The translations under genes and the position numbers were made by a program. Under the pieces are notes generated by a model, which did not search any database, was not told where the DNA came from, and saw only the letters and a list, made by a program, of their open reading frames with translations. Positions 11,801-23,000 of a stretch of 60,000 nt of DNA are shown piece by piece. Numbering within the stretch: position 1 is the stretch's first letter; every line of letters starts with the position of its first letter. The DNA is from Owenia fusiformis (taxonomy: Eukaryota; Annelida; Polychaeta; Sabellida; Oweniidae): positions 33,919,259 through 33,979,258 of the forward strand of contig CAIIXF020000009.1 in NCBI GenBank assembly GCA_903813345.2. Reading direction: 5' to 3'.

Positions 11801-14800
11801 GTGACATGATCATACAGTAGTTTACAAGGTTATACACTTACGACTTGCATCACCTGAAAAACATGTCATGACAATATCCATTTGGTTCAAACATTTTTAT
11901 AAATATCAAGAGTTCAATTTGCACATGTATTTTGTAGTTATAGTAATTAAGATAGTGATCTTCGTAGAATTCTTACGAATGTTTAGTTGCCACTAGTTGT
12001 ATCCAGAACACTACATAATCAAAAGTTATTATAACTGTTGACACGGTAATGTGTCTATATATTCCTGCATCATATTGCTTCTCTGTATAACAGGGAGAGT
12101 CATAAGTTCATATATAGCACGTCAAATACAGTATGAAGATCAGATATGCTTTACAATTCTCCTATAACCCTATGTGTATGGTTACAGAATGTTAACGTCA
12201 ATGTCTCTCTATGTTGTTGGCTTGTGGTCGACATCTCTAAACCTGGAAGAGAAGCTCCACTCTCGTATCACTGCAATGCAGATATTCCAATCTACAAAAG
12301 CTACAACTTCCTCCCATCGTCAGCCAACGAATAATTCTCTTGTATGAGACACGCTACATAGACGTTCATATCTATAATAGCTCATAGGCTCTTCAACCAT
12401 GGTAACCACACACATATTCAATGTCCGCCTACTTTAAGACTGTGGGACAAGATAAAATAGGCTACAGCTGGGTGACATTGCTGGAAGTTAGGCATTTAGG
12501 GACCATTGAGGGATGGAGATAACATTTCACAGTTGGTGCACTGTTTAACTGACAGTTTTCGGCACCATCACAATTATATACACTATGTACAAGGAAACTC
12601 TGCCTCAAACATTACGTTCATAATTACTCCAATTGTGTAACGGTTGAGCCTAGGTCATCTACTAGGGCAACAAGGTAACGGTTTGGGTAGACAGTCTTTT
12701 CTCATTACTTCAGTTAGTAATCAATAATGGAAAGGATAAATCAATGAGGCACCAGAGACTGTACATTATCCTGACGCCATCATTATCAGAGATGTAAACT
12801 TGGGGTTCATTTAGCAACTCTTCGGATCTATGGGAACCATCTTCCCGTGTGGAGGTATCAACATCACTAAAGGGGGGAACGCTAAGGGAAGCTTTATTCA
12901 ATGTGTCAATATTGATCAATATTTACATGCTATTGGCAATCAGAGACAGTAGGGACAACAGGTAGCACAGGCCACTCAAACCATCTAGCTATAATTAGGG
13001 TTCCACTCTTAAGAAACACAACAACCCCGCGGCTTCTCAGGAAATATAAGTCGCCAAGGATACAGGTACACACATAGCAAATGACATTTACTCTCGTAGT
13101 AAATGCCACATACATATGTGGTAAATGTCAGCCACATCAGATGGTACATGGATTGTTGACTGATAACACTCCACATAGGGGACTTGTGACAATCAGCCCT
13201 CCTTGGAACAAAAGCTGATTGACGCCAGCAAAAGCTATGGCCAGACATGCTCACTTCTGCTGACAGTCCACTATCAACATTTTGGTAACTAATCTTGGCA
13301 ATACCACTTGCCAAGATCGAGGCAGTAGCTCAAATATCTATCAGACCGTATAAATAACAGATCCCAAATCAGTTCAATGAAAGGGACCACCATTGACACA
13401 TAAGATGGTTGTATGCATGGTGACCTACTTCTACAAAGTTGCATAGGTTTGCCTGTTGGACTTGATCAGACCAATTAGGTCATCCTTCGGACATTCAATT
13501 ATCGCTACTCCCATTATCAGTCATATAATGACTATTTCCCAATAGACAACTTTCCTAGTCACCTATATACGAGATGGGACAGGTGCACACAAATATGTTG
13601 GGACTGGTTAGAAGTATGATCACTGGGCAGGGGCTTCCTGGACCACCCTACCCAAGTCAATGGCTCTATACTAGTCGGACAGGTTTTGCTGGGGTCTTTT
13701 GTTGGAGTAGGCAAAAGAAAAAGTATACCAGACGTTCTGATATGGCTATGGAGATCTCCAGTTGTAGGGAGATATAGTACAACGTTTCCTCATCAACCAG
13801 GAAAGCACAAGAGGATCGTACCATCACACACATTTCGGGCAAGTGGAATGTAAGGGGGAGGGGCATATTTGGGTCACTGTATGGGTACGTCTACCCAAGC
13901 TATCTCTCGATTATAATCATGCCCAGCACGACCATCATCGAAAGAAACTCACTAACAGGACGAGAACAGGGTACAGGGGACATCCACACCAACACATGCA
14001 TAATGTATGTGCTTTCAAGACATGACACTGCTAGATGTTCCAGTGGGTCATGATAAGACAGGGTTTTAGAACTGGGATCTACAATTTTGGCTTGGGAAGA
14101 TTTGATATGTTTGTATGTTAGGTCCCACCTACATACCAAACCAGAGGGTCTGTGGTAAAGATACGTACCACTTCACACTTTGAAGTAGAACAACGGGCTA
14201 CTTCACCAACCTAAAACGATACAGTCCTGTGGAATGCTACAAGGACCGGGTCTTTGGAACTCTCAAAACGGCAATCCACACGTACCAGTGTGAAAAACAA
14301 GATTAAACTAGCATCAAACAACACATTGACACCATAAAACAATTGAAAACAATACTACATTGAAATATTTCCTTAAAATACAAAGTGGGTCTAATTATTA
14401 GGTAATAATTAAATCCCGACGCTGCCACCAGTGTAACAATCGTGGGCCATGTATCTGCCATACAAGTGTAGCGTAGCCTTGGCATTACACAGTCCCAGAC
14501 TGTTATCTTGTTCCAAAGTAGTATCACTTAAACAGTAACAATTGAATAATAAGACAATTACATATGGGGTTATAAGTCCCTACTTAGTCTGTCATAAGTC
14601 TTATAGTCAATCAGTAATAAATGTGTCAACTGTCTGGATACACATTATAAATGGAACTATTGCTGTTTATATTAATGAACTGGGGGTTCTAGCCACTTCT
14701 AGCAATGGTATCCATGGTGAATAGTGGTTCTAGTCACTTCTAGCAACGGTTACCCGGGACGTATAAGGGTTCTAGCCACTTCTAGCAGCCGTTATCAAGG

Positions 14801-17202
14801 ATGTATAATGGTTCTAGCCACTTCTAGCAATGGTAACCTGGGATGTATAAGGGTTCTAGCCACTTCTAGCTATGGGTACCAATGAGGTATAAGGGTTCTA
14901 GCCACTTCTAGCTATGGTTACCAAGGAAGTATAAGGGTTCTAGCCACTTCTAGCTATGGGTACCAATGAAGTATAAGGGTTCTAGCCACTTCTAGCTATG
15001 GTTACCAAGGAAGTATAAGGGTTCTAGCCACTTCTAGCTATGGGTACCAATGAAGTATAAGGGTTCTAGCCACTTCTAGCTATGGTTACCAAGGAAGTAT
15101 AAGGGTTCTAGCCACTTCTAGCTATGGTTTCCAAGGAAGTATAAGGGTTCTAGCCACTTCTAGCTATGGTTACCAAGGAAGTATAAGGGTTCTAGCCACT
15201 TCTAGCTATGGTTTCCAAGGAAGTATAAGGGTTCTAGCCACTTCTAGCTATGGGTACCAAGGATGTATGAGGGTTCTAGCCACTTCTAGCAATGGTAACC
15301 TGAGATGTATAAGGGTTCTAGCCACTTCTAGCTATGGGTACCAAGGATGTATAAGGGTTCCAGCCACTTCTAGCTATGGGTAACACGTGACCAGAATGGG
15401 GGGGGGGGCGTGTTACACTTGCAGTTGACATAGGGAACTGGAACTGGCTAGAAGTCACGTGTATCATGTCATGTCAATGGAAGTCAAATGTAAGTGGGAG
15501 GGGATAAACATATCTTATTAAACTCCCTAAAGATAAACAGAACAACAAGTTTAAAATTATCTAATCTATTTCAAGAATTATAAAATAATCACATATAATT
15601 AGTACAAGTAAGTTTATATAAGTTACATACACAATTGAAATACACCAAGACCAATCAAACACTTAAATCACAGTAAAGTGCCTGTAAAAGGCTAGAAGGA
15701 GAGCTTAGCTAATAGGAGCTAGATGATGACTCACTCAAGCTAGATCAGGCTGTTCCCCTATCCAAAACAACAGATAGCCCCTATCTTTCATTAAAAAGGT
15801 TATATTTTACGTTCACTGGTAATTTCAGTATACTTCAAATGATGAAACCTTGCTAATTACGTTGATAACATTGATAATTTGATGAGAAATCGAGACGAAA
15901 TTACATGAAAACACATGGAAATCACTTCAAAAGTTCACATCTCAATTACTGGTCAATTACTGAAACAATTCCATTCAAAGTCACAGAACAATTAAAATAT
16001 ATCATTATAATTACCTTGAACCACAATGCACCACGATTCACCAACGCAAACTGCTATAAATCCAAGAAAATGAGGAGAAAACACAAACTGGCCCACCATG
16101 ATTGAGAAAATTCCAAAAGACAAAGTAGTGCATAAAATCCCTACGCCAAATCACATGACAAGATGAATCACAGTTCAAAATAAGACAAACTAAAGTTATG
16201 TACATATATATAAACATGCATACAATAGAATAGACATACTAAATAACATACATAAGTCAAAGTTATCACAATAAGGCAAGATGATCAATGGACCTATATC
16301 CTGTAAGCAGAATTGTATAGAGTGAACAGGCCAAACGTTGCACAAGCGTATGAGTCATAGTGACCTTTACTAAAGTTAACAGACAATTCACAAGGCGATA
16401 CCCAGTCACTATAGGCTTAGAAAGCAAAGTACAGATGCACTCTGCATCAACTGTAAACAAAACTAGCATTGGCGCTATGTAAGCGCTGACCACAGAATAC
16501 AAGTACAAGTACAGGACATATATAATACAGTAAAACTCCATACTGGTGAACAGTGAAATTATTAGTTAATGCAGTTGAAACAGTGCAAATAAGAGGCTCA
16601 GTAACGGCACATCAGACCAGATAATTACCATTAAAAAGAGTAGACAGACTGATGGGTCGTTACAAGCAGTACAATATGGAACATCCTTTAAAGTTAAGTG
16701 TAGCAAATGCCCTGGTTCGTTTGATTTCTTGTCTGACCTTAATCATCTCTTACTATAACTCCAAATAGTGGAAAACAGTTGCAATACAGAAAGGTAATAT
16801 AGCAAAATCTTTTAACTTGCAGTTAACCATAACATTTTGATATCCCTTTGAAACCCTAAGACTGAGGCTCTCTTGGTAATTATGATGCTCTAAGCATTCT
16901 CAAAAATTGTATCCAATTCAATCTTTAATGTTGACCTATCTGAACTTAATAAAAATTTTCTTGATTGTACTTTTTTAAAAGCACAATAACATAGAATTAT
17001 AGTACATGTCATGCATGTAGTACCCTCAAATTACTAGAGGGTAAATGATACTTACATTTTTGTTTTTTCTGAAGAGTCTCCTTGCTTCATCTTTGATGTA
17101 TTCTTGTTCTTGCCACGTTTCATCTGGATTCTGGGCAGTCCATGTTCTTGCTAAGCGGAATATTCTGCGATATAGTGAAAGTACTTCTTTCCGCAATGCC
17201 AT
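8878..17202 (-). CDS. LYRM1: LYR motif-containing protein 1 (LYRM1)
   Basis: Three coding exons on the minus strand: 17056-17202 (49 codons, ATG at 17200-17202), 9304-9396 (31 codons) and 8878-9021 (47 codons plus TGA). All joins are phase 0 with GT-AG borders, giving 127 residues against 122 in human LYRM1. Seen: LYR at residues 10-12 in EVLSLYRRIFRLARTW, LFRKNKN at the end of exon 1, EIALHYQNPYPRP in exon 2, and LRGTQRRLKQSKPIYVKSYD in exon 3. All match the LYRM1 family closely. LYR proteins are small helical partners of mitochondrial acyl-carrier protein, and the exact client of LYRM1 is not well defined. Intron 1 (9397-17055) is almost entirely an LTR retrotransposon in sense orientation. 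An acceptor-like site just upstream suggests the start exon begins at 17283. Two short upstream ORFs precede the start codon in that leader. Confidence 0.92.
9455..11686 (-). repeat. 3' LTR of the retrotransposon (left copy)
   Basis: The 2232-bp LTR has TG...CA ends with 6-bp inverted termini TGTAAC/GTTACA. Compared with the right copy I see a T for A in a minisatellite unit near 10258, one G fewer in the poly-G run after 10420, and a T for C near 11113. It contains a 17-unit minisatellite (separate entry). Confidence 0.9.
9701..10405. repeat. 42-bp minisatellite inside the left LTR
   Basis: About 17 tandem units of roughly 42 bp, each with GTTCTAGCCACTTCTAGC followed by a short variable part (TATGGTTACCAAGG or similar) and TATAAG. 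Two unit variants (GGTTACCAAGG and GGGTACCAATG) alternate in the middle, which suggests the array grew by duplicating pairs. It has no unique spacers, so it is not a CRISPR array. Confidence 0.9.
11687..11700 (-). other. Polypurine tract of the LTR retrotransposon
   Basis: On the minus strand AAAGAAGGGGGCAG runs directly into the TGTAAC start of the 3' LTR, the expected place of the plus-strand primer. Confidence 0.75.
11701..14412 (-). other. Internal region of the LTR retrotransposon, no gag-pol
   Basis: About 2.7 kb between polypurine tract and primer-binding site. The longest open frames are around 100 codons and show no zinc knuckle, no protease DSG/DTG context, no YxDD reverse transcriptase and no DDE integrase pattern that I can see. 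This is consistent with a large retrotransposon derivative that keeps only cis signals. Confidence 0.65.
14413..14430 (-). other. Primer-binding site, tRNA-Leu-like
   Basis: Read on the minus strand, TGGTGGCAGCGTCGGGAT begins one base after the end of the 5' LTR. Its complement ends CGCTGCCACCA, matching the 3' acceptor end of animal tRNA-Leu (AAG/TAG types). Two bases in the T-stem part differ from the human tRNA as I remember it, so the isoacceptor is tentative. Confidence 0.7.
14432..16664 (-). repeat. 5' LTR of the retrotransposon (right copy)
   Basis: The 2233-bp LTR is nearly identical to 9455-11686. It also contains the minisatellite at about 14678-15383. On the minus strand this is the upstream LTR, so it would hold the active promoter, pointing in the direction of LYRM1 transcription. 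Confidence 0.9.
14678..15383. repeat. 42-bp minisatellite inside the right LTR
   Basis: The same 17-unit GTTCTAGCCACTTCTAGC array as in the left LTR, with the same order of unit variants. It was therefore present in the template before this insertion and has not changed unit number since. Confidence 0.9.
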
Positions 17203-17639
17203 TGCATCAATTATGTGTTGTCATTATTATTATTATCTTATTGTAAATGCCATATTCAGGAAAGGCAACTGAGTCTGTCTGTTCTGAAAAGACAATACAT
17301 GTACCCAATTTGATCAATGATACAATTCTACAGGTTGTCAAATAAATATGTTCTCCCCCTTAATTTCAAGAGTATGAAGTTTTATGCATAAAAGTGCATC
17401 TACTTGAGCTAGTCATCTGAAACCTCTTTTAGAGTTGCTCCATGAAGTCTAGCCTAGTTTTTATGTACTAAAGAACAATTCAGATTACTTGCGGATAAAT
17501 AAGTTATGCAACATTATATAGATGTTAAAGTTACAGGGGAGAACATATTTATTTGACAACCTGTATATAAAATTTTCAATTGAATTACAATAATTAATTG
17601 AATTGAATAAACATAGAATTGTCCAAAAAGTTGTCCAAA

Positions 17640-17824
17640 TTTTTGATATATGCAATAACATTCGAACCAAGGTGTTCAAAATTTGGACCAAGGTGTTCAG
17701 AATTGGACCAAGGTGTTCATACTTGGACCAAGGTGTTCAGAATTGGACCAAGGTGTTCACAATTTGAAGGTAGGTGTTCAACATTTGTAAGTCACTCAGT
17801 TTAGGTGTTCCCAGGTTGACAGGG
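17640..17824. repeat. Short tandem repeat, AAGGTGTTCA units
   Basis: Five or so units of about 21 bp of the form TTGGACCAAGGTGTTCAGAA, followed by degenerate units ending near GTTCCCAGGTTGACAGG. A related stretch lies at 48139-48244 with the same tail (AAGTCACTCA, then GGTGTTCCC, then GTTGACAGG), so this is part of a dispersed repeat family. Confidence 0.65.
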
Positions 17825-17832
17825 CTCTGCTA

Positions 17833-19621
17833 GAGTAGATTTCATGGCCTGACTTCGTCGGTAGAACTTGAAAAATAAGATTTATCTGAAGATTAGGAGT
17901 CTTACTTACCCTCTAGAGGTTAGAACACTCATTTTAATGAAACCATATCAGCTATGTTTTGTTCATGATGAAGCATAAGCACAGTACTTGATTGAAATTT
18001 GTGATAATGCTTTTTGGACTTTTCCATTTTCCTCGTGTTTACTTCCAGGATGGCTTTGCCTCTATCACGAAATACTGTATTGACCTTGAACTTTAATTTT
18101 GTGACATATCATCCAACCATGTCTGATGTAAAAATAATTAAAGTGCCCGATAAAGTATAAAATGCGCAGGCGTCCAGGTGTTGATAAACTATAAATAGCG
18201 AAAATCCAGGGTTTGTCACCACAAGGTAAGCCAGGACGTGTTGAGAGAACAGCTAGTGTTGATATTGAATTTATATGTAGCCAGATAAGTTTCCTTATTG
18301 AAATTACATATGGTTATTAGCAATACTTTGTAGGTGCTAAATAATAAAATATTTAGAGTATATATGAGAGAAATTGGTCATTTCGAACCTGTTGAAAAGT
18401 TTGTGGCTCTCGGCTACACCGGGAATTTACTTCCATGAGTACACACATAAATGTGGGGTTCCCCAAGAGGTACGCGACAAGGTGACCTGGCATCAAATGT
18501 GCGACTAAATGCTACTATCGAGAAGATAAAATAACGAATAAGACAATAAGTTATTGCATGTGACAATTCCGAGCCTTCATCTCACTGAAGTATTTTGAAG
18601 TGAAAATAGGATTTTTGTTTTGATACATGGATTCAGATGAACGTAACTTTATTCTGACAACTAATCAAAACTGAACAAAATTGATTGTACGTAACAGACA
18701 ATTTATTGTTTTACAATGTTTTGATTGACTAAACGAATGAAACCAACAATTATGACATGTAAAATGACAATTTTGAAATGTAAAATTTAAAAGTGACAAA
18801 CACAACCTCCCTATCCACTCTTTGGGAGCCCTAGTAAATTAGTAATATGTACATGCAGCAGTGGTAGTGTGCAGCTTATTATCACACTACGCTTTGCATT
18901 CTAAAGCCTGTTGTTTGTAATAACACTGTTCACTCAACGTATGTTTTGTGTGTGGGCAGTCAACGATAATCATTGTTTTATCCCGGTTATATGACCTCGG
19001 CAATTATAAAAAACGTACTAAACGAAAAAACGCAAATAAGAGAAAGCTTTCACACATATATAAAAAATGAACTAGTCTAATCCGCCAGTATAAACTCTGT
19101 GCTATACGTAGCCGGGTCAGGCGCACACTTTAAAGTATTTGAAAATAATGTTTTGTGGTCTCTTCTGCAGACGAGTTTAGGACAGGGCAGAGGAGGGTGG
19201 CCTGTTCTAAGATAGAAAAAGTGCATGATCTACAGTTGAACTATTGGTCTGAATGAAATGCTGCGCGGAAAGTATGAATGGGTCGTCAGCTGTATTAGTC
19301 TATTAATATTCTAGGACCTGTTTGTGATGCTTTATAATTTAGACCAAAGTGTAGACGAATACACGCATGTGTAAATTATAAAATCAACGAACAAAGATTC
19401 AATTTTCACAAATGTTCGGTAATTTATCATATTGAAACTTCCGGAACTTACAAGGAAATCATTCATTTTCACGATCCATAATTTACCTCTTGGATATTGT
19501 GCTAAATACTCTATAGTTGACGCAACAAAGGTGATAGAGTTTCATTAAAATGTGTGTTCTAACCTCTAGAGGGTCTTATTTTTCAAGTTCTACCGACGAA
19601 GTCAGGCCATGAAATCTACTC
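17833..19621. mobile_element. 1.8-kb inverted-repeat DNA element with TA flanks
   Basis: Left end GAGTAGATTTCATGGCCTGA and onward (17833) is repeated as an inverted copy ending at 19621. The arms match for about 90 bp through GTCGGTAGAACTTG and CCCTCTAGAGGTTAGAACAC. The left arm carries a roughly 25-bp insertion after AAAAATAAGA. Both ends abut TA, which fits a TA target duplication. No transposase-like frame is visible inside. It fills most of the 2.9-kb head-to-head spacer between LYRM1 and TAB1, so any shared promoter would be split or displaced by it. Confidence 0.7.
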
Positions 19622-20056
19622 TAATAGCTGAGACTTAGGCTAATAGTAATGTCAAAATGGCTCATTTAGATTTAGGCATAAAGTTTTCAAAACATTTAAA
19701 GAGGAATTTTTGAAACACTTGAGAGCTCATGAATGTACCCTGCTCAGAATTTTACTTGGGTGGGCGATAATAGGGTAATAATTTTTATGGATGATTTTTC
19801 TCGGTAGAAACAATGCCATGCTCATATTGTATCATCATTATGATTCAAGATAGTCTATAATAGCTATATGCAATAAAAAATATGGAATTCAAAGATCTGC
19901 TGTCGAACTGATACAATTTATTCTCACCCTTAGAAAATAATTTTCCAAACCGGAAATCAGCTTGGTCAGCTTGCCGGAAATAAAAAATTTGACCTTGACC
20001 CCTGTGAAATAAAAATAAAAATGAATATCTTCTACATTTCTGTCTGAAACAGCAGG

Positions 20057-20080
20057 ATGGCTTCTTCTAACACGTTGTAA
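20057..20080 (+). promoter_or_regulatory. Upstream ORF overlapping the TAB1 start codon (TAATG)
   Basis: ATGGCTTCTTCTAACACG continues to TTGTAA. This 7-codon frame ends at 20080, where the last A of its TAA is the first A of the TAB1 ATG. If the leader contains it, the main start would be reached by reinitiation or leaky scanning. Confidence 0.4.
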
Positions 20081-23000
20081 TGGCCTCCCTTACTCCGCAG
20101 ATTGCTGGGTCTCCTCCAGCGAGAATAAATTCTCAGGTAGGTCTTTTCTTATTTTCAGTTGTTGATCATAAAAGAAATGTGAAAAATCAGTGTGACTGAG
20201 AGAATGTCATGATCAGATCTGATGTATTGTCTATGACCATCTAGCCATAGTCCTCTTACAGTCAGACTGTCAGAGGAAGGAATGAGAATGAACATCTTTT
20301 ATACCTTTAGACTATGACTCTCAATACAATGGCCACTTACCTGTTCATATTTAGAATGCATCCTCACAATGTTGCCTCATTGCCCGAATCTCAATCATCC
20401 AAAAATCCAGTGGTCGGAAACCCAATCATCCAAATCCTAATGGTCTGAGTCCAAATGATCTAATTCCCATTAGTCTGAACTCTGAAACCCAATCGTCTGA
20501 TTCCCAATCGCTCACGTTCATATCCCATTGGTCAATAAATATTCTGTAAAAGAGATCGATCATTGGATCTGAATTTTCTAAATTTTCATAATTGTAGTCA
20601 TGCCTTCTATGAACTGTGAAGACAATTAGTCAATATTTCACCCGGTATTTATTCGTCGATATAATCATGGGCATTCAATAGAAGGGTAAGCAACTTCCCA
20701 TATTTCATTCATAAGCATTGTCTTAGGTTTTCAAAATTGGAGAAGAAATGTTTCCTGTACACATTCCAAGGAAAATCTTGTTTTGTGCTTTTCATGTATG
20801 ATTTTAAGAGATAACCCAAAAATAAAATATTATTATCTGCATACATGTGGAAAATGGAATTCATCATAATTCATCATAATGTTTTTTATTGCAGTCATCT
20901 ACCTATGCACTCAGTTGGACAGATGACCTCCCAGTATGTCATGAATCAGGAGTTGGATTTTCTACCAATCAGATTTACAGAGAGGATGGACATAGGGTGG
21001 AAGAGCATGCATTTGAAGATAGAAGTTTTCATTTCAGGTATATTAAATGTAAAAATTTGTAAACTTAAACATAAAATGATTTCATTTAGCCTAGAGAAAA
21101 ACATATTAATGGTATCTACTGTATCGTCTAAGTGGTTGAACACTTATAATTTTAAACTCTAAATTCTACATATAGACACACATTTATTTTGTAATTGTAC
21201 TAATAAATATGTATGCATATTGTTTGTATTTTAGCCTTGAGAATGGTTGCGATCTGTATGGTGTGTTCGATGGCCATGATGGTGTGAGGGCTGCAGACTT
21301 TGCCACTCAGCGCATGCCAGCTGAGCTTCTACTAGGGCAGCTTGAGGGAAAGACTGATGAGAATGAAATCAGAGAAATTGTTAGACAGGTAAGGTGCCCT
21401 ATAGGTAATTGTTTGTTTAAAGAGATATTTAAATTGCAAAATGATTAAAATCCTAAAAAGGTAGAAATGTTTTGAGGCTTTGGAGGCCTTTGGATGTCAC
21501 GGAGGGCCAATATATTTAATACTGAAACTAAATTATCTCAAAATTTGTTATTTCATATTGATAAATTGTGTAACACTTGATGTGATTTATAATGTTTTAT
21601 TTAGGCATTTATTAGTGTGGAGAAGGGCTACTTTGAGACTTTGGATGAAGCTCTTGCAGAGAAAGCACATCTTGAGGGCCAGATACCTGAGGTATGATGG
21701 CATTAAAAATCTTGTAAACATAATGTCAGTTAAATAATGTAATGAGGAAAAAGTGTATTATGTAAACCTGAGTTCTTTGACAAAATATAATATTTTGGAA
21801 TAACTTTTTCAGTTGTGATAAAAGAAGATGCAAAACAGTTCAAATTCATTAGATTTGAAAAGAGGTGTCCCCCTTTATCACACCACAGGTGGGATACTGT
21901 CATCATGATGGCAGGGCCGCAACATGCTTATGATCATTATCATGATCATGGTGACATCCTACTTTATTGTCATCGTTATTCCAGGAAATCCCGTTTGTTG
22001 AATTTTCTTTAAAATACGCATGTTGGAGGGTACCTATTTCTAGAGATGATAAACTCCATCTAGTTTTCTGGCAGCTATTTTAAAGGTTTTTGATAAAACT
22101 TGTCATTAGGCACTGGCGTAGTGTCATATAAGCATAAAAACGCCATAGCATACTCTCAAAATTTAGAGAAAAGTTGATTTTTTATATTGAACGAATTGCC
22201 CCACACTTTAAAAATACTGGATACTCTGAATATGTTTAGTAAAAACGGCCAATAATTACATTTTATTAATTCCATATTAGTTAAAATTTCATTTTTTTAA
22301 AATGCCCCAGAACGTTTCAAATGCAATCTCATTTTACGATGCTAGGAAAACTGCTCATTGGATTGCCTTCAAATTCTTGTACAAACTCTAGAGCTGATTA
22401 ACCTTTTGACACAAAGATAAGGATCCATTCTTTAATATATTTCTTAGGGTATCACTCCGCAAGATATAGCAGGAGAACAGCCAGAGTTGGCAAATAAACT
22501 ACAGGCCCTAACAGATCAAATACATGGGGGAACCACAGCTGTATTAGCCCTTATACACAACAAGAAACTCTATGTGGCTAATGTTGGTAGGTATAAGAAT
22601 ATGTTACATGTACTTGACACCAACATTTTTTTTTTCTCTATTGTGTTATTGTCCATTTTCTACAATATGTAGTAATCGAAATATTGATGGTATTTGATTA
22701 CTTCTGTATGTTAAATACTAGAATATAGCCTATACTGTATTCGTCTTTAATTTGTCGAGCATTTTAAATTGGCAAATTAAAAATTCGCCAAATTAAAAAG
22801 TCGCCAAAATCACTGGGAAATTGACATGTTTTTCGTTTGGCACACTTTTGGTTATAAGAAAGCTACCAAGATGGCTTGGCTGTTTAGATCTATAAAAACA
22901 ACAAAAGATATTGAAGAAAATATAAACAACATATTAAGATATATTGAAGAAACTGATACTGACAATGAGTATCTTGAATTGGGTTGGATGGGAAGATGTA

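Larger units (their letters stand above)
9455..16664 (-). mobile_element. Young non-autonomous LTR retrotransposon (LARD-like, 4-bp TSD)
   Basis: The element is 7210 bp, bounded by two nearly identical 2.23-kb direct repeats and a 4-bp target duplication AGCA (9451-9454 and 16665-16668). Each LTR starts TGTAAC and ends GTTACA. Orientation comes from a primer-binding site (14413-14430) one base inside the right LTR and a polypurine tract (11687-11700) touching the left LTR, both read on the minus strand. The 2.7-kb interior has only short open frames and no gag, protease, RT or integrase motif I can recognise, so it must have moved using another element's proteins. The 4-bp duplication fits Ty3/Gypsy-type integrases. 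By eye the LTRs differ at about three sites, which implies a recent insertion. It sits in LYRM1 intron 1 in the same sense as the gene. Confidence 0.9.
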
